Shown piece by piece: positions 27,423-36,891 of a DNA stretch of 64,000 bases. This stretch comes from Lactobacillus hominis DSM 23910 = CRBIP 24.179. GTDB lineage: Bacteria; Bacillota; Bacilli; Lactobacillales; Lactobacillaceae. The notes below the pieces were generated by a model that had not been told where the DNA came from, made no database searches, and saw only the letters and a list, made by a program, of their open reading frames with translations. Numbering within the stretch: position 1 is the first letter of the stretch; every line of letters begins with the position of its first letter. The stretch is from contig NZ_CAKE01000025.1 in NCBI RefSeq assembly GCF_000296835.1, positions 1 to 64,000 on the forward strand. The letters run 5' to 3'. The position numbers and the translations under genes were made by a program.

Positions 27423-28964
27423 TTAATTCATGGTTTCAATATCTATTGTCTTATCTACCCAATTGCCTCTAAAGAAATCACGCTCATGACTAACAATTAT
27501 TACGCCACCTTCAAAGTTGATAATTGCTTTTCTAAGCGAATCTTTAGTTGCTACATCTAAGTGATTTGTAGGTTCATCTAAGAATAATAAGTTGCTTGGC
27601 TCAAATTGCATCTTAGCTAATTTGACTTTTTCCTGTTCACCACCAGATAGTTCTTTTAGCGGACTCATCGCCTGTTGGGCTGTTAAACCCATTCTAGCTA
27701 AAGCTTGTCTTAATTCGCGCGGACGCAAACGTGGGAATTGTTCTTGCAGATATTGCAGTGGCGTCATATTTTTATTAGGCCAAACTAAATCTTGCTGAAA
27801 ATAAGCAAGCTTAGCAGTTGCCGATAATTCAAAATTGCCATAGATTGGCTTGAGTTTGCCCAATAAAGTTTTCAGCAATGTCGTCTTACCAATACCGTTA
27901 AATCCAGTTACAGCAACTTTTTCACCGTTGCCGACGCTAAAATTAAAGGCGGATTTTACTAGAGCTTTATCATAGCCAATAATTAGATCTTGCGTTTGCA
28001 ATAATAAATTCGAAGCCGTCGCTACATAAGGGAAAACTACATGGGCTACTTTATTATTTTGTGGTGGCGTCAAAATATCCATCTTAGCCAATTGCTTTTC
28101 TCTAGACTTCGCACTCTTAGATCTTGATCCAGCTTTATTTTTACGAATATAGTCTTGCGTCTTTTTAATTTTTCTTTGCTGGTTGGCATATGCTTTTAAA
28201 TAGCTTTCACGATCAGCTTCTTTTTGGCGCAAGGCATGTTTTAAATCGCCAGTATAACGAGTGATTGTACCAAAATCAATGTCAATAATACAGTTCGTAA
28301 TTCTGCCTAAAAAATCATAATCATGAGAAACCACAATAAAGGCGCCCTCAAAATTATTTAAATAATCTGCTAGCCAATCAATGTGATTGACGTCGAGATA
28401 GTTCGTCGGCTCGTCTAATACCAATACGTCTGGATTTTGCAATAAAAGCTTAGCCAAAATCAATTTAGATCTTTGACCACCTGATAATTTGGACACATCG
28501 CGATCATACCCTAATTCAAGTAAGCCCAAGCCGCTAGCTACTCGATCAATTTCGGTATCGATATCGTAAAATCCTTTTTCTTCAAGCAAAGTTTGAATTT
28601 TACCTGCTTTATCTAATAAAGATTCATCGCTATTTTCACTATATTTAACATAAAGATCGTTTAATTCTTTTTCTTTTTGATAAAGAAAATCAAAAGCAGT
28701 TTTCAAAAAATCTTTGATACTTAAGCCTGGCTCCAAATGCGCATACTGATCTAAGTAGCCTACATGCAATTTGTTTTGCCATTTAACAACGCCATCATCT
28801 TGAGTGATTTCGCCAGTTAAAATCTTAATCAGCGTCGACTTGCCTACACCATTTTGACCGGTAACGCCCATATGATCTTCTTTATTTAGAACAAAAGATG
28901 CATTCTCATATAAAGTTTTATCAATAAAAGTTTGACTTAAGTCTTTTACTGTTAATAGACTCAC
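27423..28964 (-). CDS. ABC-F family ATPase (ribosome-associated)
   Basis: A 513-residue soluble protein with two ABC domains and no membrane part. Domain 1 has GQNGVGKST and LSGGQRSK, with LDEPTNYLD; domain 2 has GFNGIGKTT, LSGGEQEK and LDEPTNHLD. The linker (about 240-310) is Lys/Arg-rich, as in ABC-F proteins that reach the ribosomal E/P site. Members either tune translation (EttA-like) or protect ribosomes from antibiotics. The linker is not long, which favours a housekeeping role. The start overlaps the upstream gene stop by four bases. Confidence 0.9.
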   Translation of the reverse strand: MSLLTVKDLSQTFIDKTLYENASFVLNKEDHMGVTGQNGVGKSTLIKILTGEITQDDGVVKWQNKLHVGYLDQYAHLEPGLSIKDFLKTAFDFLYQKEKELNDLYVKYSENSDESLLDKAGKIQTLLEEKGFYDIDTEIDRVASGLGLLELGYDRDVSKLSGGQRSKLILAKLLLQNPDVLVLDEPTNYLDVNHIDWLADYLNNFEGAFIVVSHDYDFLGRITNCIIDIDFGTITRYTGDLKHALRQKEADRESYLKAYANQQRKIKKTQDYIRKNKAGSRSKSAKSREKQLAKMDILTPPQNNKVAHVVFPYVATASNLLLQTQDLIIGYDKALVKSAFNFSVGNGEKVAVTGFNGIGKTTLLKTLLGKLKPIYGNFELSATAKLAYFQQDLVWPNKNMTPLQYLQEQFPRLRPRELRQALARMGLTAQQAMSPLKELSGGEQEKVKLAKMQFEPSNLLFLDEPTNHLDVATKDSLRKAIINFEGGVIIVSHERDFFRGNWVDKTIDIETMN

Positions 28965-29353
28965 TGCTGTCGCCTTCCTTCTTTATTTTTTAATTCAGTT
29001 TGTTTTTTATCATATTCTTGCAATTGATATAAAACTTTAGCCCAGTGACGCTTAGGAATAATTAATTGCAGTTTATTGTTGTATATAGGGAAATCACTAG
29101 CTTGCATCCCTGTAATTTGTGCCAGTTCTTGATCAGTTAAATGATATTTAGCAGCAATACGCTTAATTTCATAAGAAGCATGCCCCCTAAAATAAGACAA
29201 TACATAAAAGAAAATAGCGAAGATTGCGGCAATTCCAACTGAAACAGTTAAATTCAGTTTAAAAGTACGCAAGCAAATAAATAAAGCCGCAATAAAACCA
29301 ATTAAAGCCGATATAACGCCATAAATTACTGGAAAAAGAGTTCTCACTTTCAT
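28961..29353 (-). CDS. Small membrane protein, unknown function
   Basis: A 130-residue protein with two N-terminal helices (about 7-28 and 33-53) and a cytoplasmic tail including YEIKRIAAKYHLTDQELAQITG, which looks like a small helical domain. I start at the ATG at 29353 because AAAGGTGAA lies just upstream; an earlier ATG would add 18 residues of poor character. It overlaps the ABC-F start (ATGA), so the two are translationally coupled. No family recognised. Confidence 0.6.
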   Translation of the reverse strand: MKVRTLFPVIYGVISALIGFIAALFICLRTFKLNLTVSVGIAAIFAIFFYVLSYFRGHASYEIKRIAAKYHLTDQELAQITGMQASDFPIYNNKLQLIIPKRHWAKVLYQLQEYDKKQTELKNKEGRRQQ

Positions 29354-29381
29354 AGTTTCACCTTTTCTAAGCAAAAAAAAT

Positions 29382-29398
29382 ATTACACTTTGGTTACA
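29382..29398. promoter_or_regulatory. WalR (YycF) box between ABC-F operon and 3D-protein gene
   Basis: On the minus strand TGTAAC-CAAAG-TGTAAT fits TGTWAH-N5-TGTWAH exactly. A near copy with a four-base gap (TGTAAT-AAAT-TGTTAA) lies about 30 bases further upstream on that strand. The box is 29 bases before the small membrane protein and 185 bases before the secreted 3D protein. Confidence 0.5.
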
Positions 29399-29582
29399 AG
29401 ATGACATTATCTTAACAATTTATTACAAGCATCTATAAATCTGTAATTTTTGTGTCCTAATAGTGCAATAAATGCTTTTTATAATGTAAGTATCGATTAT
29501 TTAAAGGATAACAGTTTTATTACTTAATCTGCACTTAATTTTTAGAATTTATAAAAAGTATTTACTTAGGAGGAGTAATATC

Positions 29583-30224
29583 TTGTTTAAGCGTCAATTC
29601 GCAGTCCTTTTAACTGCAATTTCATTTTTAATTTTATTTGGTTTTACTAATACATCTACATCATCAGCTGAAGCTGATGGTAGCTTCGAAGTTTCTAGCG
29701 AATTAGTTAAGGAAACTATGAAGCCGCAATTATTGAAAAAGCAACTTCAAGATAAAAAAGACGAAGCTATTCGCAACGCTAAACTTAAGGAAGTTCAAGC
29801 TGAACAAGCTCGTTTAGAAAAAATTGAAGCTGAGCAAAAAGCTGCTCAAGAAAAAGCCAAGGCGCAAGAACTTGCTAAGCAAAAACAGGCTTCTTCGCAA
29901 GCTCCAAGTGCCAACAACACTGCTCAAAATAACCAATCTCAAAGCGTCTCTGGCGTAAATAAAGGAACTTTCAAGCTTTCTTTCTACGATCCAGCTGCAA
30001 TGGGTTCAAATATGGGCTACGGCGGTGTTGCCGCTAACTTATCAGTATTTCCTCGTGGAACTAAGTTAAAGATTACCTTGCCTGATGGCACAGTCTGGAT
30101 TCGTGTAGTTAATGATACTGGTGGTTTTGCTGCTGCTAACCCACGTCAATTAGACGTTGCAATGCCTAACAGTCAAGTTCCTGCTGCCGGAGTTTTGATG
30201 GCAACAGTTGAAGTGATTGGCTAA
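29583..30224 (+). CDS. Secreted 3D-domain protein (YocH/RpfB-type, probable wall hydrolase)
   Basis: A 213-residue secreted protein. Signal peptide 1-29; a long charged Glu/Lys/Ala/Gln coiled coil (about 35-100); a Ser/Gln/Asn linker; then a 3D domain (about 127-213), a double-psi barrel with Asp in VNDTGGF and LDVAMPN. The same fold is found in MltA-type transglycosylases and in YocH, a WalR-controlled hydrolase of Bacillus. The start is TTG behind a very strong AGGAGGAG. A WalR box lies in the upstream gap. Confidence 0.85.
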   Translation: MFKRQFAVLLTAISFLILFGFTNTSTSSAEADGSFEVSSELVKETMKPQLLKKQLQDKKDEAIRNAKLKEVQAEQARLEKIEAEQKAAQEKAKAQELAKQKQASSQAPSANNTAQNNQSQSVSGVNKGTFKLSFYDPAAMGSNMGYGGVAANLSVFPRGTKLKITLPDGTVWIRVVNDTGGFAAANPRQLDVAMPNSQVPAAGVLMATVEVIG

Positions 30225-30241
30225 AATAAATGAATAATTAC

Positions 30242-30280
30242 AAAAAGAACTTTCTAGATATTAACCTAGAAAGTTCTTTT
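30242..30280 (+). terminator. Terminator after the 3D-protein gene
   Basis: AAAGAACTTTCTAG and CTAGAAAGTTCTTT form perfect arms, then T-rich sequence. Confidence 0.85.
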
Positions 30281-30362
30281 ACTTTATATTATATTTTGAT
30301 AGAACAGCCACTGTTATTAATAAAGATATTTCAATACTATATATTCTATTGGAAGACGACAA

Positions 30363-31193
30363 ATGAAATTAAAAGCTTTCCTTACTGGGTTCAGTGCTGT
30401 GGCCATCTTACTTGTATCTGGCTGTTCAAATAGCCATTCAGCTTCAAAAGAAAGCAATGTCGAAAAAGAAACTTCAGCATCTGTTTCTAACGATATAGAA
30501 TTTGGCAAAGACGAAGATGGAAAACCCCTCTTTTTCTCTGACATTTATGGAAGTCGCAAAGATTCAAAGATTGACTATAATGTGGGTTACAATGCATATA
30601 TGGGGCAAAAAACAACCTATATTGATAGTCTTCATGTAGAAAAAAATGACGACTCTGAAAATGATGATGGAAATTACAGAGCAGCCACTAGCGACTTCAA
30701 GTCTGTCGTCAACTATGACTATCTTAAAGATATCCTAATTGATAAAAATGTAACTATTATGCCAGATGCATTAGCAAAACAAGCTAACTTTGAAAAATCA
30801 ACTAAAACTGTTAAAGGGAAAAGCAAGACTACTTACAATATTGAGATGGATATCGATTCTTCCAAAAAACATAGTACTGAATTAGCTCATGTTTATCTTC
30901 CAATTATTAGAAAGACATTGATTCGATCCAAAGAAATCGATAAAGCCTTAACTACTCTTGAAAAGGCTAAATTTGATAGTTTTTCTTATGAAGCAAAAGT
31001 TGACGCTAAAACAAAAGAGGTCACCTATTTCAATATAGATATGAATACGACTAGTGATGATGGTGCTTCAATGATGATATCTATCAGTTATGATAACAAG
31101 AAAACTTCTCATAGTTTTGAAATCCCATCATATGTTAAAGAAAACTCAGAGAAAATTTCAAAAAATGAATTAGAAATCTTACAAAATATCTAG
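30363..31193 (+). CDS. Lipoprotein, unknown function
   Basis: A 276-residue protein. The signal peptide ends in a lipobox with the lipidated Cys at 21 (LLVSGC). A Ser-rich linker is followed by a soluble domain of about 230 residues with alternating Lys-rich helices and beta strands (for example TKEVTYFNIDMNTTSDDG). Its layout resembles secreted DUF6612-like lipoproteins, but this is not certain. It stands alone and has its own terminator. Confidence 0.65.
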   Translation: MKLKAFLTGFSAVAILLVSGCSNSHSASKESNVEKETSASVSNDIEFGKDEDGKPLFFSDIYGSRKDSKIDYNVGYNAYMGQKTTYIDSLHVEKNDDSENDDGNYRAATSDFKSVVNYDYLKDILIDKNVTIMPDALAKQANFEKSTKTVKGKSKTTYNIEMDIDSSKKHSTELAHVYLPIIRKTLIRSKEIDKALTTLEKAKFDSFSYEAKVDAKTKEVTYFNIDMNTTSDDGASMMISISYDNKKTSHSFEIPSYVKENSEKISKNELEILQNI

Positions 31194-31248
31194 CTTATTG
31201 ACTTTAACTAAAAAAGAACTAAGATAATACTGTCAACAGATACATAAG

Positions 31249-31285
31249 AAAAGAGAACCAATTATTTCGATTGGTTCTCTTTTTG
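31249..31285. terminator. Bidirectional terminator, lipoprotein / LCP gene
   Basis: AAAAGAGAACCAAT and ATTGGTTCTCTTTT form perfect arms between convergent genes. Confidence 0.88.
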
Positions 31286-31297
31286 CCTTTCATTAAA

Positions 31298-32446
31298 TTA
31301 ATTAGTTCCATCCCAGGCAATAGTGTCAGAATGCTGTGAATAAATTACGTAATTTTCAAAAGCAGTTGGATCACTCCACTTCAGCCCTTTTTGTAAGCTA
31401 TTTTGACGTGTCTCTTCGTTTTTCAGCTTTTGCTTAGGTAATCCTAGGCTGCTTCTAATAAGATCAGACACACGCTGTAATTCTTTAGTTGACGCTACTT
31501 GTAAAGAAGCTCCGCCAATCCAGGCATCGTGGCCATGAATATAACCGCTTTGCATGTTAGATGCGCAGCCTCGATAATTCATTGCAATCGTCATCATATC
31601 ATTGAAAGTTAAATTAGTTTTTACGTATTTAGCTAAAACATTCAAAATCTTGCGATAATTATTTACCGAGTTAAGTGACATCCCCTCATGCACTATTTGC
31701 GTGATAATTTGTCGCTGACGCATTTGACGTCCATAATCGCCTTTAGGGTCTTCTTTTCTCATTCGGGAATAATCTAAAGCTTGTTTACCATTTAAATGCA
31801 TCTTACCTTTTTTAAACTTGGTATTGTAAGTAAAACTAAATGGCACGTTAACATCTACGCCACCTAATGCATCAACCATACTTTCTAAAGCTTGCATATT
31901 AACTTCCATATAATAATCAATTGGTGCATTTACTAAATGAGAGACCGTTTTTTGAGCAGCTTTACTACCTCCAACTTGATAAGCAGAGTTAACGCGGAAC
32001 ATATAATATTTTCCTTGATCGCCTAAAACATCAACTAACAGATCTCGCGGAATAGACGTCATCGTAGCCTGCTTTTTTTGGGGATTCATTGTCACTAAAA
32101 TCATAGTATCAGAATTACCGCGATCATGCCGACCTTCAATTCCCTGATCTACTCCTAAAATCAAAATTGAGACAGGCTTATTTTGCGCAATCGCAGCTGA
32201 CGTTTTTCCGGAGCCATGGTAAGCTTGACGCGCAGTAGTCATAGCTGCAAAATAAATTCTTCCAAAATAGGCTAAGCCAATTCCCACCATAAACACGGCA
32301 ACTAAACCGATAATTTTTCCAATTAGGTGCTTTTTGTTGCTTTTATTTTTTTCTGCCGCAAACACACGGTTATGTGACAGTTTTTTTATCGTATCGTCTT
32401 GAGTTTGGCGATAATTTTCCCGAGTATTAGGATTTTTTGGATCCAT
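31298..32446 (-). CDS. LytR-CpsA-Psr (LCP) family glycopolymer ligase
   Basis: A 382-residue protein with a basic cytoplasmic N-terminus, one membrane helix (about 43-65) and an extracellular LCP domain. Typical motifs are LILGVDQG, RGNSDTMILV, TSIPRDLLV, and the conserved Arg/Asp in ALDYSRMRKEDPKGDYGRQ. LCP enzymes attach teichoic acids or capsule chains to peptidoglycan. It is divergent from pepF and monocistronic. Confidence 0.9.
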   Translation of the reverse strand: MDPKNPNTRENYRQTQDDTIKKLSHNRVFAAEKNKSNKKHLIGKIIGLVAVFMVGIGLAYFGRIYFAAMTTARQAYHGSGKTSAAIAQNKPVSILILGVDQGIEGRHDRGNSDTMILVTMNPQKKQATMTSIPRDLLVDVLGDQGKYYMFRVNSAYQVGGSKAAQKTVSHLVNAPIDYYMEVNMQALESMVDALGGVDVNVPFSFTYNTKFKKGKMHLNGKQALDYSRMRKEDPKGDYGRQMRQRQIITQIVHEGMSLNSVNNYRKILNVLAKYVKTNLTFNDMMTIAMNYRGCASNMQSGYIHGHDAWIGGASLQVASTKELQRVSDLIRSSLGLPKQKLKNEETRQNSLQKGLKWSDPTAFENYVIYSQHSDTIAWDGTN

Positions 32447-32540
32447 CTTAACTTTCCTTCTTCTTTTCTTCTAACACCTAATTTAAACATATTTTTGCCG
32501 ACAATTTTTACTTGTTTTTAATTATTAAAAAAGTTTTACT

Positions 32541-32569
32541 TTTTCGCAAGCGAAATAATGTTCTATAAT
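32541..32569 (+). promoter_or_regulatory. Promoter region of pepF with palindrome
   Basis: TATAAT at 32564-32569. A 14-base palindrome, TTTCGCAAGCGAAA (32542-32555), covers the place where the -35 box should be and could be an operator. Confidence 0.45.
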
Positions 32570-32609
32570 TAATCCTAATTACTGCTTAACTAAGAAAGAA
32601 GGAAGATTT

Positions 32610-34409
32610 ATGGCTTTACCAAAACGAAGTGAAGTAAGCGAAGATTTAAAGTGGGATCTTAGTCGCGTTTTTAAAGATGACGCTGCTTGGGAGAAAGAAT
32701 ACGACAATGTCGCAAATGATATCCAAGATCTTGCTAATTTTAAAGGAAAACTTTCTAAATCAGGAAAAGATCTCTATGAGGCAATTAGTGCCATGCTTGA
32801 AGTCGGTCGTAGATTAGACAAGGTGTATACTTATGCCACTATGTCTAGCGACGTAGACACAAGCGATAGCCATTATTTAGGCTACAGCGCTAAAGTTCAA
32901 GCTTTAGCTGGTCAATTCGGCGCTGCTATCTCATTTGTTGATCCAGAGATCTTAAGTATTTCCCCAGAAAAGCTAGCTAAGTTTATTGAAGACGAACCTC
33001 GTCTTAACGAATATAAACACCGCCTAGAAATGGTTACGCGCAAGCGCCCACACACTTTGTCAGCTGACCAAGAAAAATTAGTTGCTGACGCAAGCGATGC
33101 TTTAGGTTCTTCATCTAACACCTTCAACGTTTTAACTAACTCAGACATGGAATATGGCTTTACTCAAGACGAAAACGGCGAAATGGTGCAATTATCTGAC
33201 GGACTGTATTCTTTATTAATTCAATCTCAAGATAGAGATGTTAGAAAAAACGCCTTCCAGACAATGTATGATGCTTACGGACAATTTGAAAATTCGCTTG
33301 CTTCTACCTTATCTGGCGTCACTAAAGCTCATAACTATAATGCTAAAGTTCATAAATATGATTCAGCTCGTCAAGCTGCTTTAGATGAAAATGGTGTCCC
33401 TACAACTGTTTATGACACTTTAATTAAAGAAGTTAATGCGCATCTAGATTTGCTTCATCGCTATGTTGCTTTGCGTAAAAAGATCTTAGGTCTTAAAGAC
33501 CTACAAATGTACGACATGTACGTGCCTTTAACTGGCAAGCCTTCTTTAACTTATACTTTTGAAGAAGCTAAAAAAGAAGGTAAAAAAGCTTTAGCTCCTT
33601 TGGGTAAGGACTACCTAAAACATGTTGATTACATCTTTAATAACCGCGTCATCGACGTCGCTGAATCGCAAAATAAGGTTACTGGTGCATATTCTGGTGG
33701 CTCTTACGATACCGATCCTTATGAACTGTTAAACTGGGAAGATAATGTTGATTCGCTTTATACTTTAGTTCACGAAACAGGTCACTCAGTGCATTCATGG
33801 TACACTAGAAATACACAGCCTTACGTATACGGCGATTATCCAATTTTTGTGGCTGAAATTGCTTCAACAACTAACGAAAATATTTTAACTGAATACTTCT
33901 TAGATCATATTCAAGATCCAAAAACTCGTGCTTTTGTCTTAAATTACTATCTTGATTCATTTAAGGGTACTTTATATCGCCAAACTCAATTTGCTGAATT
34001 TGAACAATTTATCCACGAAGCTGACGCAAAAGGACAACCTTTAACAGCTGATGTTTTAGACAAGTTTTATGGTGATTTAAACCAGCGTTACTACGGAGAT
34101 AGTGTTGAACCCGGTGGCGATATTGCTAAAGAATGGTCCAGAATACCTCACTTTTACTATGACTTTTATGTTTATCAATACGCTACTGGCTTTGCCGCTG
34201 CTACTGCTTTGGCTAACAATGTGGTTCATGGTACCGACAAACAAAGAGAAGCTTACATTGGCTTTTTGAAGTCTGGATCTAGTGATTATCCGACTGAGAT
34301 CATGAAAAAAGCTGGCGTAGACATGACTAAGCCAGACTATTTAGAAGAAGCCTTTAAGACATTTGAAAAGCGTCTCAACGAATTTGAAGGCCTTATCGAT
34401 CAACTTTAA
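32610..34409 (+). CDS. pepF: Oligoendopeptidase F (M3B)
   Basis: A 599-residue cytoplasmic zinc peptidase that cuts peptides of roughly 7-17 residues. The zinc motif is HETGH with H388, E389 and H392; the third ligand follows in FVAEIASTTNE. The whole-length helical fold and the PGGDIAKEWSRIPHFYYDFYVYQYATG segment match PepF. It has a good AAGAAGGAAG ribosome site and is monocistronic. Confidence 0.93.
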   Translation: MALPKRSEVSEDLKWDLSRVFKDDAAWEKEYDNVANDIQDLANFKGKLSKSGKDLYEAISAMLEVGRRLDKVYTYATMSSDVDTSDSHYLGYSAKVQALAGQFGAAISFVDPEILSISPEKLAKFIEDEPRLNEYKHRLEMVTRKRPHTLSADQEKLVADASDALGSSSNTFNVLTNSDMEYGFTQDENGEMVQLSDGLYSLLIQSQDRDVRKNAFQTMYDAYGQFENSLASTLSGVTKAHNYNAKVHKYDSARQAALDENGVPTTVYDTLIKEVNAHLDLLHRYVALRKKILGLKDLQMYDMYVPLTGKPSLTYTFEEAKKEGKKALAPLGKDYLKHVDYIFNNRVIDVAESQNKVTGAYSGGSYDTDPYELLNWEDNVDSLYTLVHETGHSVHSWYTRNTQPYVYGDYPIFVAEIASTTNENILTEYFLDHIQDPKTRAFVLNYYLDSFKGTLYRQTQFAEFEQFIHEADAKGQPLTADVLDKFYGDLNQRYYGDSVEPGGDIAKEWSRIPHFYYDFYVYQYATGFAAATALANNVVHGTDKQREAYIGFLKSGSSDYPTEIMKKAGVDMTKPDYLEEAFKTFEKRLNEFEGLIDQL

Positions 34410-34420
34410 ATTAAAACGCA

Positions 34421-34462
34421 AAAAAAACAGGCTTTCCAATTTAACGGAAATCCTGTTTTTTT
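34421..34462. terminator. Bidirectional terminator, pepF / metal ABC permease
   Basis: AAACAGG...TTCC and GGAA...CCTGTTT pair between convergent genes, with A- and T-runs outside. Confidence 0.82.
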
Positions 34463-35252
34463 AACTTCTAAACATTTGAACAAAATATGTGCCTAAGTAA
34501 ATAAATACTTCAATAATTGCAATAAAGAACGTTACTGGCCAATTAGTTAAAAATCCTAAATAAAGACCAGCCCATACCCCAATTAAAGCAATTCCAATCG
34601 ACCATAAAATCATTGATCCGATGCTGCGTCCTAAATAACGCGCGCTTGAAGCCGGCAGTGTCAATAAAATAAAGACTAATAATGAACCAACTATTTGCGA
34701 ACCAATCGAAACTGACATCGCTAAGGCGATTAAGAATACAACGCCAACGGCACCTGCTTTTACGCCATGAGCCATGGCTCCAATATGGTCAAACGAATCA
34801 AAGTTCAGCGGCTTTTGCACGCAAAAGATAAGCAAAAGCACAATCACTGACAAAATAACTAATTGCACTACCCCAGACCGATCTACGCCGATAATACTAC
34901 CAAATAAAATATTAGTAGCGTAGCGACTATTGGAATTAGAAATAGCTAAAAACAAAACTCCCAACCCAATAAATAAGGCTGAAATAGCGCTGATTGAACT
35001 TTCTTTTTGATCGCTGTGCATGGTTAATTCACCAACACCAATTGAACCAAGCAAGGTAAATAAAAGCATCCCCCATAAAGGTGCGATTCCCATAAATACA
35101 GCAAAAGCGGCTCCGGCAAAGCCAATTTCAGATAAGGTGTGGGCTAAAAAACTAAAGTTTCGTGCAACAACATAAACTCCGACAACTCCACAAGTGATTG
35201 CAATAAAAGTACTTGCTAAGAAGGCATAACGCATAAAATCAAATTGAAACAT
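34461..35252 (-). CDS. Metal (Zn/Mn) ABC transporter permease
   Basis: A 263-residue protein with eight or nine helices, of the ZnuB/MntB ABC-3 family (HTLSEIGFAGAAFAVFMGI, LPASSARYLGRS). It is the last gene of the binding protein-ATPase-permease operon and shares one base (TAATG) with the ATPase gene. Confidence 0.9.
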   Translation of the reverse strand: MFQFDFMRYAFLASTFIAITCGVVGVYVVARNFSFLAHTLSEIGFAGAAFAVFMGIAPLWGMLLFTLLGSIGVGELTMHSDQKESSISAISALFIGLGVLFLAISNSNSRYATNILFGSIIGVDRSGVVQLVILSVIVLLLIFCVQKPLNFDSFDHIGAMAHGVKAGAVGVVFLIALAMSVSIGSQIVGSLLVFILLTLPASSARYLGRSIGSMILWSIGIALIGVWAGLYLGFLTNWPVTFFIAIIEVFIYLGTYFVQMFRS

Positions 35253-35905
35253 TATTCGTAATCCTCCTCAAAATCGCTCATTTTTCCTTGCTGAATGCTT
35301 TCATGATCTAAATAAAGATAAGTATTCATATACTTTTTAGCTAAAGCAACGTCATGAGTCACAAACAAGACAGTCATTTCATGCTTTTTATTCAAATGAT
35401 CAATCAAGTTCATTAACTCTTCTTTAGCTACCGGATCCAAGCTGGCAGTTGCTTCATCCAAAATAATCATATTCGGATGATCTAACAACGCTTGAGCTAA
35501 ATAAGCACGTTGTTTTTGACCACCTGAAGCTTTACCCATTCGCGTATCTTGAATTGCTGTTAGATGCGTTTCCTGTAATTCATGTTCGATTTGTTTTTTG
35601 ACTTCTTTAGTTTTAAAAAGTGGGGCATTTAAGCCAATAAATGCCTTAATAGACAAAGGATAATCCTTATCTATATTTCTAAATTGCGGTACATAGCCTA
35701 ACTTAACATTATCTGAAAATTCATAATTTCCAGCAGTCGGATCAAGCAAATTCATCAAAATATTGATTAAAGTGGTTTTTCCAGCACCATTAGGCCCTAA
35801 AAGAGCTGTCATTGATCCTTTTTTGAGACTAAAATTAATGTCTTTAAACACTACTTTAGAGTCAAATTTCATTGTTAAATTTTCGACCTTTAAAATATCA
35901 TTCAA
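35252..35905 (-). CDS. Metal (Zn/Mn) ABC transporter ATPase
   Basis: A 217-residue ABC ATPase: Walker A GPNGAGKTT, Q-loop VPQFRNID, signature ASGGQKQR, Walker B MIILDEATASLD, H-loop VTHD. Its short length and VPQ motif are typical of the ZnuC/AdcC/MntA-type group. It energises the permease just downstream. Confidence 0.92.
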   Translation of the reverse strand: MNDILKVENLTMKFDSKVVFKDINFSLKKGSMTALLGPNGAGKTTLINILMNLLDPTAGNYEFSDNVKLGYVPQFRNIDKDYPLSIKAFIGLNAPLFKTKEVKKQIEHELQETHLTAIQDTRMGKASGGQKQRAYLAQALLDHPNMIILDEATASLDPVAKEELMNLIDHLNKKHEMTVLFVTHDVALAKKYMNTYLYLDHESIQQGKMSDFEEDYE

Positions 35906-35940
35906 ACACTTTCGCCCCTCTTTCTAATATTTACATAGTA

Positions 35941-36822
35941 CTATTTTTTAGAAATTTCAGCTAATTTAGTGTAGTTTTCCTTCACCCAAGCTAAATAAGT
36001 CATATCAGTTGGAATAGTTTCTCTGACATTTAGAACAGGAATATCGTTTGCCTTGCACTTTTTAACTAAAGTATTAACAGTACTGCTGCTTGCCTGAGTA
36101 TTATTTACAAAAAAGGCAATCTTACGATGATTAATTGCATTATTCATTTCGTTAATCATTTTTGGACTTGGATCAGTACCATTTTCAACAGCTTCTTCAA
36201 ATCCCTTATCGCCAATCTTATATCCGGCTTCTTGCAAAGCATAATCAAAAACTGGTTCACTTACATAAACTGGCTTACTATTCTTGCCGTCGATTGAAGT
36301 TGCTAATTTCTTGATCTTATTAACTTTTGCTAAATACTTTTCCCCATTTTCTTGGAAGTACTTAGCATGCTTTTTATCTAATTTAGACAACTTCTTAACT
36401 AGGTAATCGACATACTTTTGTGGCATATCTAAGTCGTACCAAATATGAGGATTATCGCCTTTTTTAAGTCCCATTAAGTCATTGCCAACCATAACAACTT
36501 TTTTACCAGAAGACTTAGCTAAATTATTCATCCAGCTATCATAGCCTAAACCGTTGGCCACAACGATATTAGCTGAGCTGACAACTTTTGCATCAGCTGT
36601 AGTTGGTTCAAAATCATGTGGATCAACTGAGCTTTTCTTAATAATGGCATCAGCTTGACCATATTTACCTACAACATTTTTAGCAATATCGGCATATACA
36701 TTAGTTGTAGTAACAATCTTAATTTTGCCATTACTATTATTATTTGACTTTGAGCAGGCGCTTAAAGTAAGAGCCGCCCCTAACATTAATGCTATAAAAG
36801 CAATAAATTTTCTTAATTTCAT
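35941..36822 (-). CDS. Metal-binding lipoprotein of ABC transporter (cluster A-I)
   Basis: A 293-residue extracellular lipoprotein with the lipidated Cys at 23 (LSAC). Likely ligands are H69 in VDPHDFEPT, H126 in NPHIWYD and E189 in VSEPVFDY. An acidic third ligand is typical of Mn/Fe binders such as PsaA, while Zn binders use His here, and the His-rich loop of zinc proteins is missing. So Mn2+ or Fe2+ is at least as likely as Zn2+. It is the first gene of the operon, with an AAGGAATT ribosome site. Confidence 0.87.
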   Translation of the reverse strand: MKLRKFIAFIALMLGAALTLSACSKSNNNSNGKIKIVTTTNVYADIAKNVVGKYGQADAIIKKSSVDPHDFEPTTADAKVVSSANIVVANGLGYDSWMNNLAKSSGKKVVMVGNDLMGLKKGDNPHIWYDLDMPQKYVDYLVKKLSKLDKKHAKYFQENGEKYLAKVNKIKKLATSIDGKNSKPVYVSEPVFDYALQEAGYKIGDKGFEEAVENGTDPSPKMINEMNNAINHRKIAFFVNNTQASSSTVNTLVKKCKANDIPVLNVRETIPTDMTYLAWVKENYTKLAEISKK

Positions 36823-36891
36823 AATTGTTAATTCCTTACTAAATATAAATTATTGATTTCTGAATTTTGAAATCTTACCAGAATAAACTAA

